Shown here: piece after piece, positions 15,982 through 24,654 of the stretch
Position numbering within the stretch: the first letter of the stretch is position 1
How the letters are laid out: every line of letters begins with the position of its first letter
Notes under the pieces: model-generated
Databases searched by the model: none
Told to the model about the DNA's origin: nothing
Seen by the model: only the letters and a program-made list of their open reading frames with translations
Made by a program: the position numbers and the translations under genes
DNA from: Candidatus Yanofskyibacteriota bacterium
Lineage (GTDB): Bacteria; Patescibacteriota; Minisyncoccia; Minisyncoccales; UBA10102
Assembly (NCBI GenBank): GCA_030688685.1
Contig: JAUYJF010000048.1
Coordinates: forward strand, 1-32,133
DNA: 32,133 nucleotides
Direction of reading: 5' to 3'

Positions 15982-17946
15982 ATGGCACGGATGCCAACAT
16001 CATCCAAGTCAATCACTAGTATACTTATAGTGGCTATAACCCCATATTTTCTGGAAAAGGGGAATCTTTGGTTTGCCCAAAACCTTCACAAGCTTATTCG
16101 GGCAAGAGACACGCAGCCATTCTTTCAGGAGCATACTGAGTTTGTGCGGGTTGGAGCAAAGACAGAACTTTTCTGGCTCTTGCGCAGATTGGACGAGCTG
16201 GGATACGAAAAGGTGTTTGAAGTGCGCGAGCCAGGGGAATTCGCGCACCGGGGAGGATTTGTGGAGCTCTTTCCCATTAGCCTTCCGTACGCTATCCGCA
16301 TAGAATTCCTGGGGAATACGCCAGAAAGCATAGAGGAGCTCCCCATTCGCGTTGAGAACGAACAAAAATCCAAAGATATTCTCAAGAAGCGCCTAAAATC
16401 CCAGAAGCTCTTTTCAGATCTCAAGAACCTCAAAGAAGGAGAATACCTTGTGCACCTGGGTCACGGTGTTGGAAGATACGCAGGATCAGAACGCATTGGA
16501 GATCGCTCCTACTATATATTGGAATATGCCTCCCAAGATCGGCTCTTTATCCCGCATGGGCTGGAGCGAAAGCTGTCCCGGTACGTTGGCTTTACAGAGC
16601 CTCGCGTTTCCCGATTAAGCTCCCCGGTATGGTTCAAGACAAAGCGAAAAGTGCGGGAAGAGGTGGAAAAGCTCGCGCGCGAGCTTCTGGAGCTGTACGC
16701 AAAACGGGAAACAGGAACACGAAAGCCCTACGCCATAGATCATGGGCTTGAAGGGAGCTTGCGGGAGACCTTCCCCTACCAGGAGACTCCAGACCAGCTC
16801 CAAGCGCTGCAAGAAATACGAGAAGACCTTCAAAAAGAAAAACCCATGGATCGTTTGGTGTGCGGAGATGTGGGATTCGGCAAAACAGAAATTGCCCTGA
16901 GAACCATGGCATACGCGGTGGAGAATGGGTACCAGGCAGCACTCCTCGCTCCCACCACGCTTCTCGCTCATCAGCATTTCCAGAATTTTAGAGAACGGCT
17001 TTCGCGCACTCCGATCCAGGTTGCCCTCCTTTCCCGGCTCCAGAAGAGCCGGGAGCAACAGGAAATCCTTAAGAAAGCGGCTCTCGGGACAATAGACATA
17101 ATCATCGGTACCCATCGTCTTCTTTCAAAAGACGTGCGGTTTCAAAACCTCGGCCTTCTTGTGATTGATGATGAACAGCGGTTCGGAGTGAAGCAGAAAG
17201 AAAAGCTGAGAGAGCTGCGCGCCTCCCTGGACGTCCTTTCACTTTCCGCCACACCCATTCCCCGCACCTTATATATGGCCCTTTCCTCTCTCAAGAATGT
17301 GAGTATCATACAGACTCCCCCCGAGGGAAGGCAGGCCGTGGATGTTCGCGTCGCGAAAAGGAGCGAGCGCGCCATTGCCCAGTTTTTGCGAGAAGAGCTT
17401 GAAAAGAAACATCAGATCTATTATCTCCACAACCGCATCGGAACCATCCAGCACGAAAAAGACTGGCTTCTTTCGCTTGCCCCAAACGCGAGAATAGGAA
17501 TCGTGCACGCGCGGATTTCAGAGAGGCAGCTTATCCAAATCATTGAGGATTTCAGAAACAAGAAATATGATATCCTTCTCGCGACCACCATCATTGAAAA
17601 CGGACTAGACCTTCCAGACGTGAACGCGCTTCTCGTAGATAACGCCACCAAGCTGGGCTTGGCTCAGGCCTACCAAATCCGCGGACGCATTGGCAGATCC
17701 CACGCCAAAGCAAAAGCCCTTTTTCTCTACGCCCCCCAAGAGCTCACAGAACAAGCAAAGCTGCGCCTGGACGCGCTTCAAGAAGCGACAGAGCCGGGAG
17801 CGGGGTATCGTATTGCCCTTCGCGATCTGGAAATCCGGGGAGCGGGAAATATCCTGGGAAAAGAACAGTCAGGATCCATCAACACCGTTGGATTAAATCT
17901 CTACTGTCAGATGCTCAGTGAAGCCGTAGAGAAACTGCGTTCGTGA
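15982..17946 (+). CDS. mfd: Mfd-like transcription-repair coupling factor/RecG-type translocase, short form
   Basis: ELGYEKVFEVREPGEFAHRGGFVELFP (D1b), YLVHLGHGVGRYAG (RNAP-interaction domain), MDRLVCGDVGFGKTEIALRTMAYAVENGYQAALLAPTTLLAHQH, DDEQRFGVKQKE, LSATPIPRTLYMAL, QIRGRIGRS. Start uncertain (15955 or 15982). Confidence 0.85.
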   Translation: MARMPTSSKSITSILIVAITPYFLEKGNLWFAQNLHKLIRARDTQPFFQEHTEFVRVGAKTELFWLLRRLDELGYEKVFEVREPGEFAHRGGFVELFPISLPYAIRIEFLGNTPESIEELPIRVENEQKSKDILKKRLKSQKLFSDLKNLKEGEYLVHLGHGVGRYAGSERIGDRSYYILEYASQDRLFIPHGLERKLSRYVGFTEPRVSRLSSPVWFKTKRKVREEVEKLARELLELYAKRETGTRKPYAIDHGLEGSLRETFPYQETPDQLQALQEIREDLQKEKPMDRLVCGDVGFGKTEIALRTMAYAVENGYQAALLAPTTLLAHQHFQNFRERLSRTPIQVALLSRLQKSREQQEILKKAALGTIDIIIGTHRLLSKDVRFQNLGLLVIDDEQRFGVKQKEKLRELRASLDVLSLSATPIPRTLYMALSSLKNVSIIQTPPEGRQAVDVRVAKRSERAIAQFLREELEKKHQIYYLHNRIGTIQHEKDWLLSLAPNARIGIVHARISERQLIQIIEDFRNKKYDILLATTIIENGLDLPDVNALLVDNATKLGLAQAYQIRGRIGRSHAKAKALFLYAPQELTEQAKLRLDALQEATEPGAGYRIALRDLEIRGAGNILGKEQSGSINTVGLNLYCQMLSEAVEKLRS

Positions 17947-18006
17947 GTATGCTATACTGCACATACCTTGCAATTTATTTGAGAATCAGTACACTAGTGA
18001 ACTTGT

Positions 18007-20055
18007 ATGGCCAAACTTGTCATCGTTGAAAGCCCAAGAAAAGCTTCTACCATAAAACAATTCCTGGGGAAAGGGTATGAAGTAAAGTCCTCCTTTGGAC
18101 ATGTCCGAGATTTGCCCAAGGGAAAGCTTGGCATTGACGTGGAAAAGAACTTTGAGCCTTCGTATGTCATTCCCACCAAGGCGAGGAAGGCAGTAACGGA
18201 ACTCAAAAAGGCTGCGGCAAAAGCAGAAGCCACCGTGCTCGCCACCGACGAGGACAGAGAAGGGGAAGCAATCTCCTTCCACTTGGCGGAAATCCTGAAT
18301 CTTAAAGATCCCCAACGGATCGTATTTCATGAAATTACAAAACAGGCGATTGAAGAGGCCCTTTCCAATCCAAGAAGCATTGACCAGCATCTCGTGGACG
18401 CCCAACAAGCCAGGCGCGTTCTGGACCGGTTGGTAGGATACAAGCTCTCCCCGTTTCTCTGGAAAAAAGTCGCGAGGGGCTTGTCCGCGGGACGCGTGCA
18501 GTCTTCCGCCCTCCGTCTTTTAGTAGACCGGGAACGGGAAATCCAGAAATTCATTCCCGAGGAATACTGGTCCGTGGAAGCTGAGCTTCAAAAAGAAAAA
18601 GCGGTTTCCTTCCTTGCTCAGCTCGCCAAAAGAAATGGGAAAGCGGTAGCAAAACTCGGCATCAAGACCAAAGAAGACGCGGAAGGCATTGTCCGGGAAC
18701 TTTCAACCGCCTCTTACATGGTTGAAAACGTGGAGCGCAAAGAAACCAAGCGCAATCCCCTCCCTCCCTTTACCACCTCTACGCTACAGCAATCCTCTTG
18801 GAATAAGCTGAAATTCGCAGCAAAGCTTACCATGCAGACAGCCCAGCAGTTATATGAAATGGGATTGATCTCCTACCACAGGACAGACTCTCTCCACCTT
18901 TCGGAGTTTGCTCTGCAGAAAGCGGAGGAGTATATTCTGGAGCACCACGGAAAAGAATACTGGCAGGGCTCCCGTCAGTTCAAGGCAAAACAAAAAGGAG
19001 CGCAGGAGGCCCACGAGGCCATCCGGCCAACAGATCCATTCCGCGACGCTCAGGCATTGAGTTTGAATCCAAGGCAGGAAAAACTCTATCGCCTCATCTG
19101 GCAGAGGTTTATGGCTTCCCAAATGTCCCCCGCGCTCTTTGACACACTCTCTGTGGATATTGCGGCTGGAACCTGGGGCTTGAAAGCAAAAGGACAAACC
19201 TTGAAATTCAAAGGATTCTTAGCTGTCTATTCCATGGCGTACGAGGAAGCAGAACTCCCTGCTCTTGCGGAAGGAGATAGAGTGCACCTTATAAAACTTA
19301 TCCCTTCCCAACATTTCACTCAGCCTCCCGCGCGCTACACAGAAGCAAGCTTAATTAAAATGCTGGAGGAGCTTGGCATTGGAAGACCCTCAACCTACGC
19401 CTCCATACTTTCCACCAATCAGGACCGGGGATACATTTTGAAGGATGAGCAGAAAAGATTCGTGGCTACCGATCTTGGGTTTGCCGTTGCGGATCTTTTA
19501 GCTGAACACTTCCCGAAGATTGTAGACCTTCAGTTTACCGCCTCCATGGAAGAGGAGCTTGATGATATCGCGGGAGGAAAGAAGGAATGGCTCCCCATGA
19601 TCAAAGGGTTCTACGGCCCGTTTGCCGAAAACCTGGAGAAAAAAGAGCAAGAAGTGCAAAAACAAATCGTTGTTGAGGAAACCGGAAAATTGTGCCCTGA
19701 ATGCTCAGCTCCTCTCGTGACCCGTTTGGGAAGATTTGGGAAATTTGTCGCGTGCTCCAAGTTCCCTGAATGCCGGCACACAGAACCTGTGGAAGAAGAG
19801 AAAATCAATGTTCCTTGTCCAAAATGCAAGGAGGGACAACTGACTCCAAAGCGCACGCGCAAGGGAAAGGTTTTTTATGGATGCAACAGGTACCCCGCGT
19901 GCGACTTTGCCTTATGGGACAAGCCCACCGGAGAAAAATGCAAAGAATGCGGATCTCTTCTCATGGAAAAGGGAAAGCAAATTAAATGCTCAAACTCCGA
20001 GTGCGTGAACGGTGTAAAGAAACGGTTTACAAAAAGGAAAAAATCAGTAGAATAA
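18007..20055 (+). CDS. topA: DNA topoisomerase I with three C-terminal zinc ribbons
   Basis: KLVIVESPRKASTIKQFLG, TDEDREGEAI, SAGRVQSSALRLLVDRE, LISYHRTDS active site; three CxxC...C...C ribbons at the C-terminus. Confidence 0.96.
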   Translation: MAKLVIVESPRKASTIKQFLGKGYEVKSSFGHVRDLPKGKLGIDVEKNFEPSYVIPTKARKAVTELKKAAAKAEATVLATDEDREGEAISFHLAEILNLKDPQRIVFHEITKQAIEEALSNPRSIDQHLVDAQQARRVLDRLVGYKLSPFLWKKVARGLSAGRVQSSALRLLVDREREIQKFIPEEYWSVEAELQKEKAVSFLAQLAKRNGKAVAKLGIKTKEDAEGIVRELSTASYMVENVERKETKRNPLPPFTTSTLQQSSWNKLKFAAKLTMQTAQQLYEMGLISYHRTDSLHLSEFALQKAEEYILEHHGKEYWQGSRQFKAKQKGAQEAHEAIRPTDPFRDAQALSLNPRQEKLYRLIWQRFMASQMSPALFDTLSVDIAAGTWGLKAKGQTLKFKGFLAVYSMAYEEAELPALAEGDRVHLIKLIPSQHFTQPPARYTEASLIKMLEELGIGRPSTYASILSTNQDRGYILKDEQKRFVATDLGFAVADLLAEHFPKIVDLQFTASMEEELDDIAGGKKEWLPMIKGFYGPFAENLEKKEQEVQKQIVVEETGKLCPECSAPLVTRLGRFGKFVACSKFPECRHTEPVEEEKINVPCPKCKEGQLTPKRTRKGKVFYGCNRYPACDFALWDKPTGEKCKECGSLLMEKGKQIKCSNSECVNGVKKRFTKRKKSVE

Positions 20056-20064
20056 AGTGTGCTC

Positions 20065-20150
20065 GCCCAGGTGGTGGAATTGGCTATACACGTGCGCCTC
20101 AAAAGCGCATGCCGTAAGGCTTGAGGGTTCGAGTCCCTCCCTGGGCACCA
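20065..20150 (+). tRNA. tRNA-Leu (anticodon CAA), CCA encoded
   Basis: GCCCAGG/CCTGGGC acceptor, TGCGC-CTCAAAA-GCGCA anticodon arm, short variable arm TGCCGTAAGGC, GAGGG-TTCGAGT-CCCTC T-arm, encoded CCA. Confidence 0.95.
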
Positions 20151-20258
20151 TAGTAATGTTCTCTGAGAGAGCTGAATGAGATTGCTTCTCGTATCTCCTT
20201 GGGGTCCTTTTTCAGGTACTGGAGTGTCAGACATGATTGAATACAATACCAGCGTTTC

Positions 20259-20286
20259 TTGACATTCGGAATAAATAGTATATAAA
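20259..20286 (+). promoter_or_regulatory. Sigma70-like promoter for epimerase gene
   Basis: TTGACA (20259-20264), 16-nt spacer, TATAAA (20281-20286). Confidence 0.6.
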
Positions 20287-20304
20287 TACGCTCAGGAGGG
20301 GAAA

Positions 20305-20994
20305 ATGCCTATTATTATCACAGGAGCAAAAGGAACCATTGGGAGAGTCCTCAGGAATCTAGGTTCAGCCATCACCCCGGTAGACCTTCCGGAGATTGAT
20401 GCGAGAAACCCGAAAGACCTTGCCGAGGTTTTTCCGGGACATGACGCGGTGGTTCATTTGGCCTGGAACACGGCCACGGAAAACTGGAGGAGCGGCCAAA
20501 TAGATACTGACAACATCCTCATGGCCTACAATGTCTACGAGACGGCGCTGGAAACCGGCATTCCGCGGGTCATTATGGCCAGCTCTGTGCATACAGACAG
20601 GTTTCTTTCCTGGAAAGGCGAGGAACCCATGAGTCCCCTCAGAATCCCTATGCCGACTAGCCCTTACGGGGCAAGCAAGGTATTCGTGGAAGCTCTTGGA
20701 AGGTATTACGCAGAACACCGCGGCCTTCAGGTAGTCTGCATTCGGTTCGGAGGAGTGACTCCTCAGAACACTATCACCCAAGAGATGCTTCGCGAGGAAC
20801 CTATTTTGCCGAGGGTATGGCTCAGCCACCAAGACTGTGTAAGTCTGGTGGATGCCTGCCTACGCGCAGAATATATTCCTCATAATTTCGTGGTGGTATA
20901 TGGGGTATCAAACAATCCCCACAAGCTCCACGACATTGCGAATCCTTTCGGCTGGAGCCCGAAAGATAGCTCCAGGCAGTTCACGAGCAACTGA
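20305..20994 (+). CDS. NAD-dependent epimerase/dehydratase (extended SDR; uronate dehydrogenase-like)
   Basis: IIITGAKGTIGRVL Rossmann motif, DAVVHLAWNTA, MASSVHTD, SPYGASK catalytic YxxxK; SD AGGAGGGG. Confidence 0.85.
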   Translation: MPIIITGAKGTIGRVLRNLGSAITPVDLPEIDARNPKDLAEVFPGHDAVVHLAWNTATENWRSGQIDTDNILMAYNVYETALETGIPRVIMASSVHTDRFLSWKGEEPMSPLRIPMPTSPYGASKVFVEALGRYYAEHRGLQVVCIRFGGVTPQNTITQEMLREEPILPRVWLSHQDCVSLVDACLRAEYIPHNFVVVYGVSNNPHKLHDIANPFGWSPKDSSRQFTSN

Positions 20995-21139
20995 TCAAAT
21001 CAGGCGCACGACCTACGGGTACGGCGCCTTTCCCTTTTCTCGTGCCGTATCACTGTCGAGCAGCAATAGATTCCCCTGTTTGTAGTATTCCTTAGTCTCG
21101 CTAAGTCGTTCAGACCCGAATGGGTATCCACGCATGAGT

Positions 21140-21955
21140 TTACTGGGGTGTAATCCGGTGAGCTTCAAGGCGCTGAGTCCAATACCGTCCACAGTTTCCT
21201 GCCGCCTCCACCACAATAGAATGATCCCCTTCCTCTGCGCCATACACATGGGCAAAGGAACCCCCAAAGCTCCAGACCGCACCAAGCTCTGACGAGCGTG
21301 TCGGGAAATAAACTCTGGTGCTCACTTTCTGCTCCCCGTCAAAAAGAATCCTCACGGTTACATACGGTCCCCCTAAAGGTCCCTCTTGAGAACCACAGCC
21401 GCTTACAATGAACCCGTTCCATGAGATGGCAAAGTCCGCGGTTTCCCCCGCAGGCACATTCACTGTCTGGCCTATGATCTGCGTATATGATTGGGTTCCC
21501 CAAATGGCTCCTTGAGGCACATTTACCGAGGTCGCGATATTGGCTTCTCCCTCTGATTCAGAATCCATATTGTCCGTGGATTGCGCGCGCGAAAGAAGGT
21601 TTTCAGCCCCCAGGTTTTTCCAGCCAGCTCCATTACACCCATAAAACGCGTTATCTTCAGCATTAAAATACATTGTTCCCTCAAGCGCTGTCTCGCACGC
21701 GCCAGGATGACCGAGAAGAGGCTCAAAAAACAGCGCGGTGTCAATTCCCAGGCTTCCCACGGTCAAAGCTCCCTCTTTTACCTGGTCTTCCTCCCCGGTG
21801 TTGAGAGGAGAAACAATATTTTCTTCTGGGGGATTTGCTGAAGGCGATTGAAAATTCGCGAACACGGTTACAGCAAATAGAGAGAGGAATCCTCCCGCGA
21901 CACCAAGAATAAAGAGGGCTTTATTTTTCTGTTTGAGGATCGTATTGTTTCCCAT
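21140..21955 (-). CDS. Anchored/secreted protein with MYF...FYxCNGxxW module and C-terminal beta-rich domain
   Basis: N-terminal TM, PLNTGEEDQVKEGALTVGSLGIDTALFFEPLLGHPGACETALEGTMYFNAEDNAFYGCNGAGWKNLGA. Start at 21955 or 21973. Confidence 0.7.
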   Translation of the reverse strand: MGNNTILKQKNKALFILGVAGGFLSLFAVTVFANFQSPSANPPEENIVSPLNTGEEDQVKEGALTVGSLGIDTALFFEPLLGHPGACETALEGTMYFNAEDNAFYGCNGAGWKNLGAENLLSRAQSTDNMDSESEGEANIATSVNVPQGAIWGTQSYTQIIGQTVNVPAGETADFAISWNGFIVSGCGSQEGPLGGPYVTVRILFDGEQKVSTRVYFPTRSSELGAVWSFGGSFAHVYGAEEGDHSIVVEAAGNCGRYWTQRLEAHRITPQ

Positions 21956-21965
21956 AGAATATTCG

Positions 21966-22196
21966 TTATTCATCCGATGCCTGAAGCTGCCGCAACAGGT
22001 TCCTCTTTTCTTCTTGGCTCCGCTCAACCGCAGGCACCGCTTCCTCCCGAAATTGCTGAATCGTTTCCCCGCGGATTTCAGCTTTATCTTCTTGCTGATC
22101 CGTTTGTTCTGTGGGAGACCTGAGAACAGAGAACAGCACAAGAAACCCGGCGAGACCCAACAAGAGGATGCCGATGAATATTTTCTTTGCGGTCAT
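21966..22196 (-). CDS. Small membrane-anchored hypothetical protein
   Basis: MTAKKIFIGILLLGLAGFLVLFSVL then charged helical tail; packed between two paralogous genes. Confidence 0.65.
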   Translation of the reverse strand: MTAKKIFIGILLLGLAGFLVLFSVLRSPTEQTDQQEDKAEIRGETIQQFREEAVPAVERSQEEKRNLLRQLQASDE

Positions 22197-22198
22197 TG

Positions 22199-22516
22199 CT
22201 ATGGGGCTAAGCTTCTCCACGCTGTTCCATTGCACACATAAAAACGCTTCTCGTCTTTATCAAAATACATAATTCCAGCGCTGCATGCGGGCCGCGCGAG
22301 AGGTTCCATTCTGACTGTGCTTTCAGCTAAGAGAGCGTTCACCCATATGCCCCCTGCTTTTTCCTGGGAGGCTGCGTCTTCACGCAAGGGAACAATGATA
22401 CTGCCTTCTCCTGGGGGCGCCACGGCGGGAGGGGCAAACGCGGACGCAAACTGAGCAATCAACGGAAGCGCAAAGATAAGTGCCGCGGCCACGAAAGCAA
22501 AAACGCGAAAGCTCAT
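22199..22516 (-). CDS. Secreted protein with MYF...FYxCNGxxW module
   Basis: Signal peptide MSFRVFAFVAAALIFALPLIAQFASA; IIVPLREDAASQEKAGGIWVNALL...CSAGIMYFDKDEKRFYVCNGTAWRSLAP. Confidence 0.7.
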   Translation of the reverse strand: MSFRVFAFVAAALIFALPLIAQFASAFAPPAVAPPGEGSIIVPLREDAASQEKAGGIWVNALLAESTVRMEPLARPACSAGIMYFDKDEKRFYVCNGTAWRSLAP

Positions 22517-22564
22517 TACTACAGTATAGAGAAAAGGGGAAATACCCGTCAAACCAGAGCGCCC

Positions 22565-23395
22565 CTATTTTCTCTCAAAGGTTCTCAGAGAGAAAAGATT
22601 ACGCATCAAACACGCGACCGTCAGGGGTCCCACTCCCCCCGGAACAGGAGTAACCCATGCCGCCTTTTTTGAGACGCTTTCAAAATCCACATCTCCCGCG
22701 CTTTTTCCCTCTTCCACGGACGTACCAGCGTCAATAACAACAGCTCCCCTTTTCACCATGTCGCCTGTGATAAGTTTCGCCTTCCCGACGCCAGAGATAA
22801 TAACATCAGCGTCCCTCGCTGCTTTTCTAAGATCCAAAGTGTGCTTGTGAGCGACCGTCACGGTTGCCCCCTGCCGCGTCAGCCAGAAAGAAAGGGGCAG
22901 GCCAACCAAACGACCGGCTCCCACCACAAGAACAGGTGTTCCTTTGAGCTGGATTTTTGTTTGAATCAGAAGCTCAGATACGGCGGCCACCGTGGGGGGG
23001 AGAATAGGAGATGTTCCAAGAGCAAATTTTCCAAACGCCAGAGAAGAAAGCACATCCACGTCTTTTTCAAGGGGAATGCAGTCCAGAATCCGCTGCGTAT
23101 GCAAATCCTTGGGAAGAGGCAATTGAACAAGAACCCCCGCGTACTGAGAATCCAGGCCTACCTCTCTTACGCGAGACTCCAGCTCAGTTTGCGAAACGTC
23201 CTCTGGAAACCGAAATACCCGAAATGGGGTACTGAGACGCTCGGCAATCTTTTCTTTTTCCCTGACATAGGAAAGGGAAGTTCTGTGTTCTCCAACAAGA
23301 ACGACCGCAAGCCCGCCCAATGAATCCTGAGCCTCTTTGGAGAGAGACCTGAGAATGCGCTCTGCCAGTTCTGTTCCAGAAAGAATAGCTGCCAT
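22565..23395 (-). CDS. folD: Bifunctional methylenetetrahydrofolate dehydrogenase/cyclohydrolase
   Basis: YVREKEKIAERL, GVLVQLPLPKDL, KDVDVLSS, VVGAGRLVGLPLSFWL, TPVPGGVGPLTVACLM. Confidence 0.95.
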   Translation of the reverse strand: MAAILSGTELAERILRSLSKEAQDSLGGLAVVLVGEHRTSLSYVREKEKIAERLSTPFRVFRFPEDVSQTELESRVREVGLDSQYAGVLVQLPLPKDLHTQRILDCIPLEKDVDVLSSLAFGKFALGTSPILPPTVAAVSELLIQTKIQLKGTPVLVVGAGRLVGLPLSFWLTRQGATVTVAHKHTLDLRKAARDADVIISGVGKAKLITGDMVKRGAVVIDAGTSVEEGKSAGDVDFESVSKKAAWVTPVPGGVGPLTVACLMRNLFSLRTFERK

Positions 23396-23398
23396 AGA

Positions 23399-24640
23399 TT
23401 AGTAAGGAAGGGGAAACTTTTTGCACATTGCCAACACCTCCCGGCGCAGACCCCTGAGCTTCTTTTTGTCCTTGCGGAATTCAATGGCGCCATTGATCCA
23501 TGAGGCGATCTGGCGCACTTCTTTTTCTTTCATGCCCCGAGTCGTGATCGCCGGAACTCCGATCCTCACTCCGCCTGGATCTATGGGGCCTCTCGTATCA
23601 TCTGGAATCATGTTCTTGTTCAGGGTCAGGCCGATTTCATCCAATACCGCTTCAGCTTCTTTTCCGCTTACGCCCTTTGAAGAGAACACATCCACCAGCA
23701 CCATGTGGTTCTCTGTCCCCCCGAACATGATCTGAAAACCATACGTTCGTAATTCCCGCTCTAAGACTTTCGCGTTCTTCAGGACTTGTTTGGCATATGC
23801 CCTGAACGCGGGCGACAAGGCCTCCTTGAACGCCACCGCCTTGGCGGCAATATTGTTCATATGGGGGCCTCCTTGAAATCCGGGGAAACAAGCCTTGTCT
23901 ATTGCCTGGGCAAACTCTTTCTTGCAGAGAATCATTCCTCCCCGGGGACCCCGCAAGGTTTTATGGGTCGTGGTCGTAACAATATCAAAATACGGAACAG
24001 GGTTGGGAAGGGCTTTGCCCGCGATAAGACCAGCGAGATGCGCCATATCAAACATGGATATTGCCCCAACCTTTTTTGCGATACCTGCAATCCTTTGATA
24101 GTCAATCTGCCTGGTATAGGAAGAAAAGCCAGCAAGAAGTATTTTTGGTTTTTCTTTCTTTGCCACGCGCTCAATTTCCTCGTAGTCCAGGAGGCCGTCT
24201 TTCTTTGTCTTATACCGGACAAATCTATACAGCTTGGCTGAAAGAGTAACAGGGTGGCCGTGCGTTAAGTGTCCCCCGTGGGAAAGATCCATTCCAAGAA
24301 CAGTATCCCCAGGCCGCAACACCGCGCTATACACGATCATGTTGGCGGGAGCTCCAGAAAGGGGCTGGACATTCGCGTGCTCAGCTCCAAACAGCTTTTT
24401 TGCCCGCTCAATCGCGAGACTTTCCACAGCGTCAGTAAACAATTGCCCGCCATAATACCTCTTTCCCGGATACCCCTCAGAGTATTTGTTCGTAAACACA
24501 GATCCCAAGGCCTCCAAGACTGCTCTTGATACATAGTTCTCGGAAGCTATGAGCTCCATGCCCTCCTGCTGACGCTTTTCCTCTTTTGCGATAAGGCTGG
24601 CGACTTTTGCGTCCGTTTTCTCAAGAAATGGTTTTTTCAT
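23399..24640 (-). CDS. glyA: Serine hydroxymethyltransferase
   Basis: GMELIASENYVSRAVLEALGSVFTNKYSEGYPGKRYYGG, VVTTTTHKTLRGPRGGMILCKKEFA. Confidence 0.97.
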   Translation of the reverse strand: MKKPFLEKTDAKVASLIAKEEKRQQEGMELIASENYVSRAVLEALGSVFTNKYSEGYPGKRYYGGQLFTDAVESLAIERAKKLFGAEHANVQPLSGAPANMIVYSAVLRPGDTVLGMDLSHGGHLTHGHPVTLSAKLYRFVRYKTKKDGLLDYEEIERVAKKEKPKILLAGFSSYTRQIDYQRIAGIAKKVGAISMFDMAHLAGLIAGKALPNPVPYFDIVTTTTHKTLRGPRGGMILCKKEFAQAIDKACFPGFQGGPHMNNIAAKAVAFKEALSPAFRAYAKQVLKNAKVLERELRTYGFQIMFGGTENHMVLVDVFSSKGVSGKEAEAVLDEIGLTLNKNMIPDDTRGPIDPGGVRIGVPAITTRGMKEKEVRQIASWINGAIEFRKDKKKLRGLRREVLAMCKKFPLPY

Positions 24641-24654
24641 GGGTAAGAGAGAGA

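Noticed and set aside
19875-20246. 123-aa minus ORF across the topA 3' end and tRNA-Leu
   Set aside because: Antisense read-through of a tRNA (CPGRDSNPQ-type artefact) and topA; only its 5' portion is interesting, as a hicB remnant in a different frame.
21013-21285. 90-aa minus ORF downstream of and overlapping the surface-protein gene
   Set aside because: Overlaps the end of 21140..21955 in another frame, no SD; may be chance, no recognisable motif.
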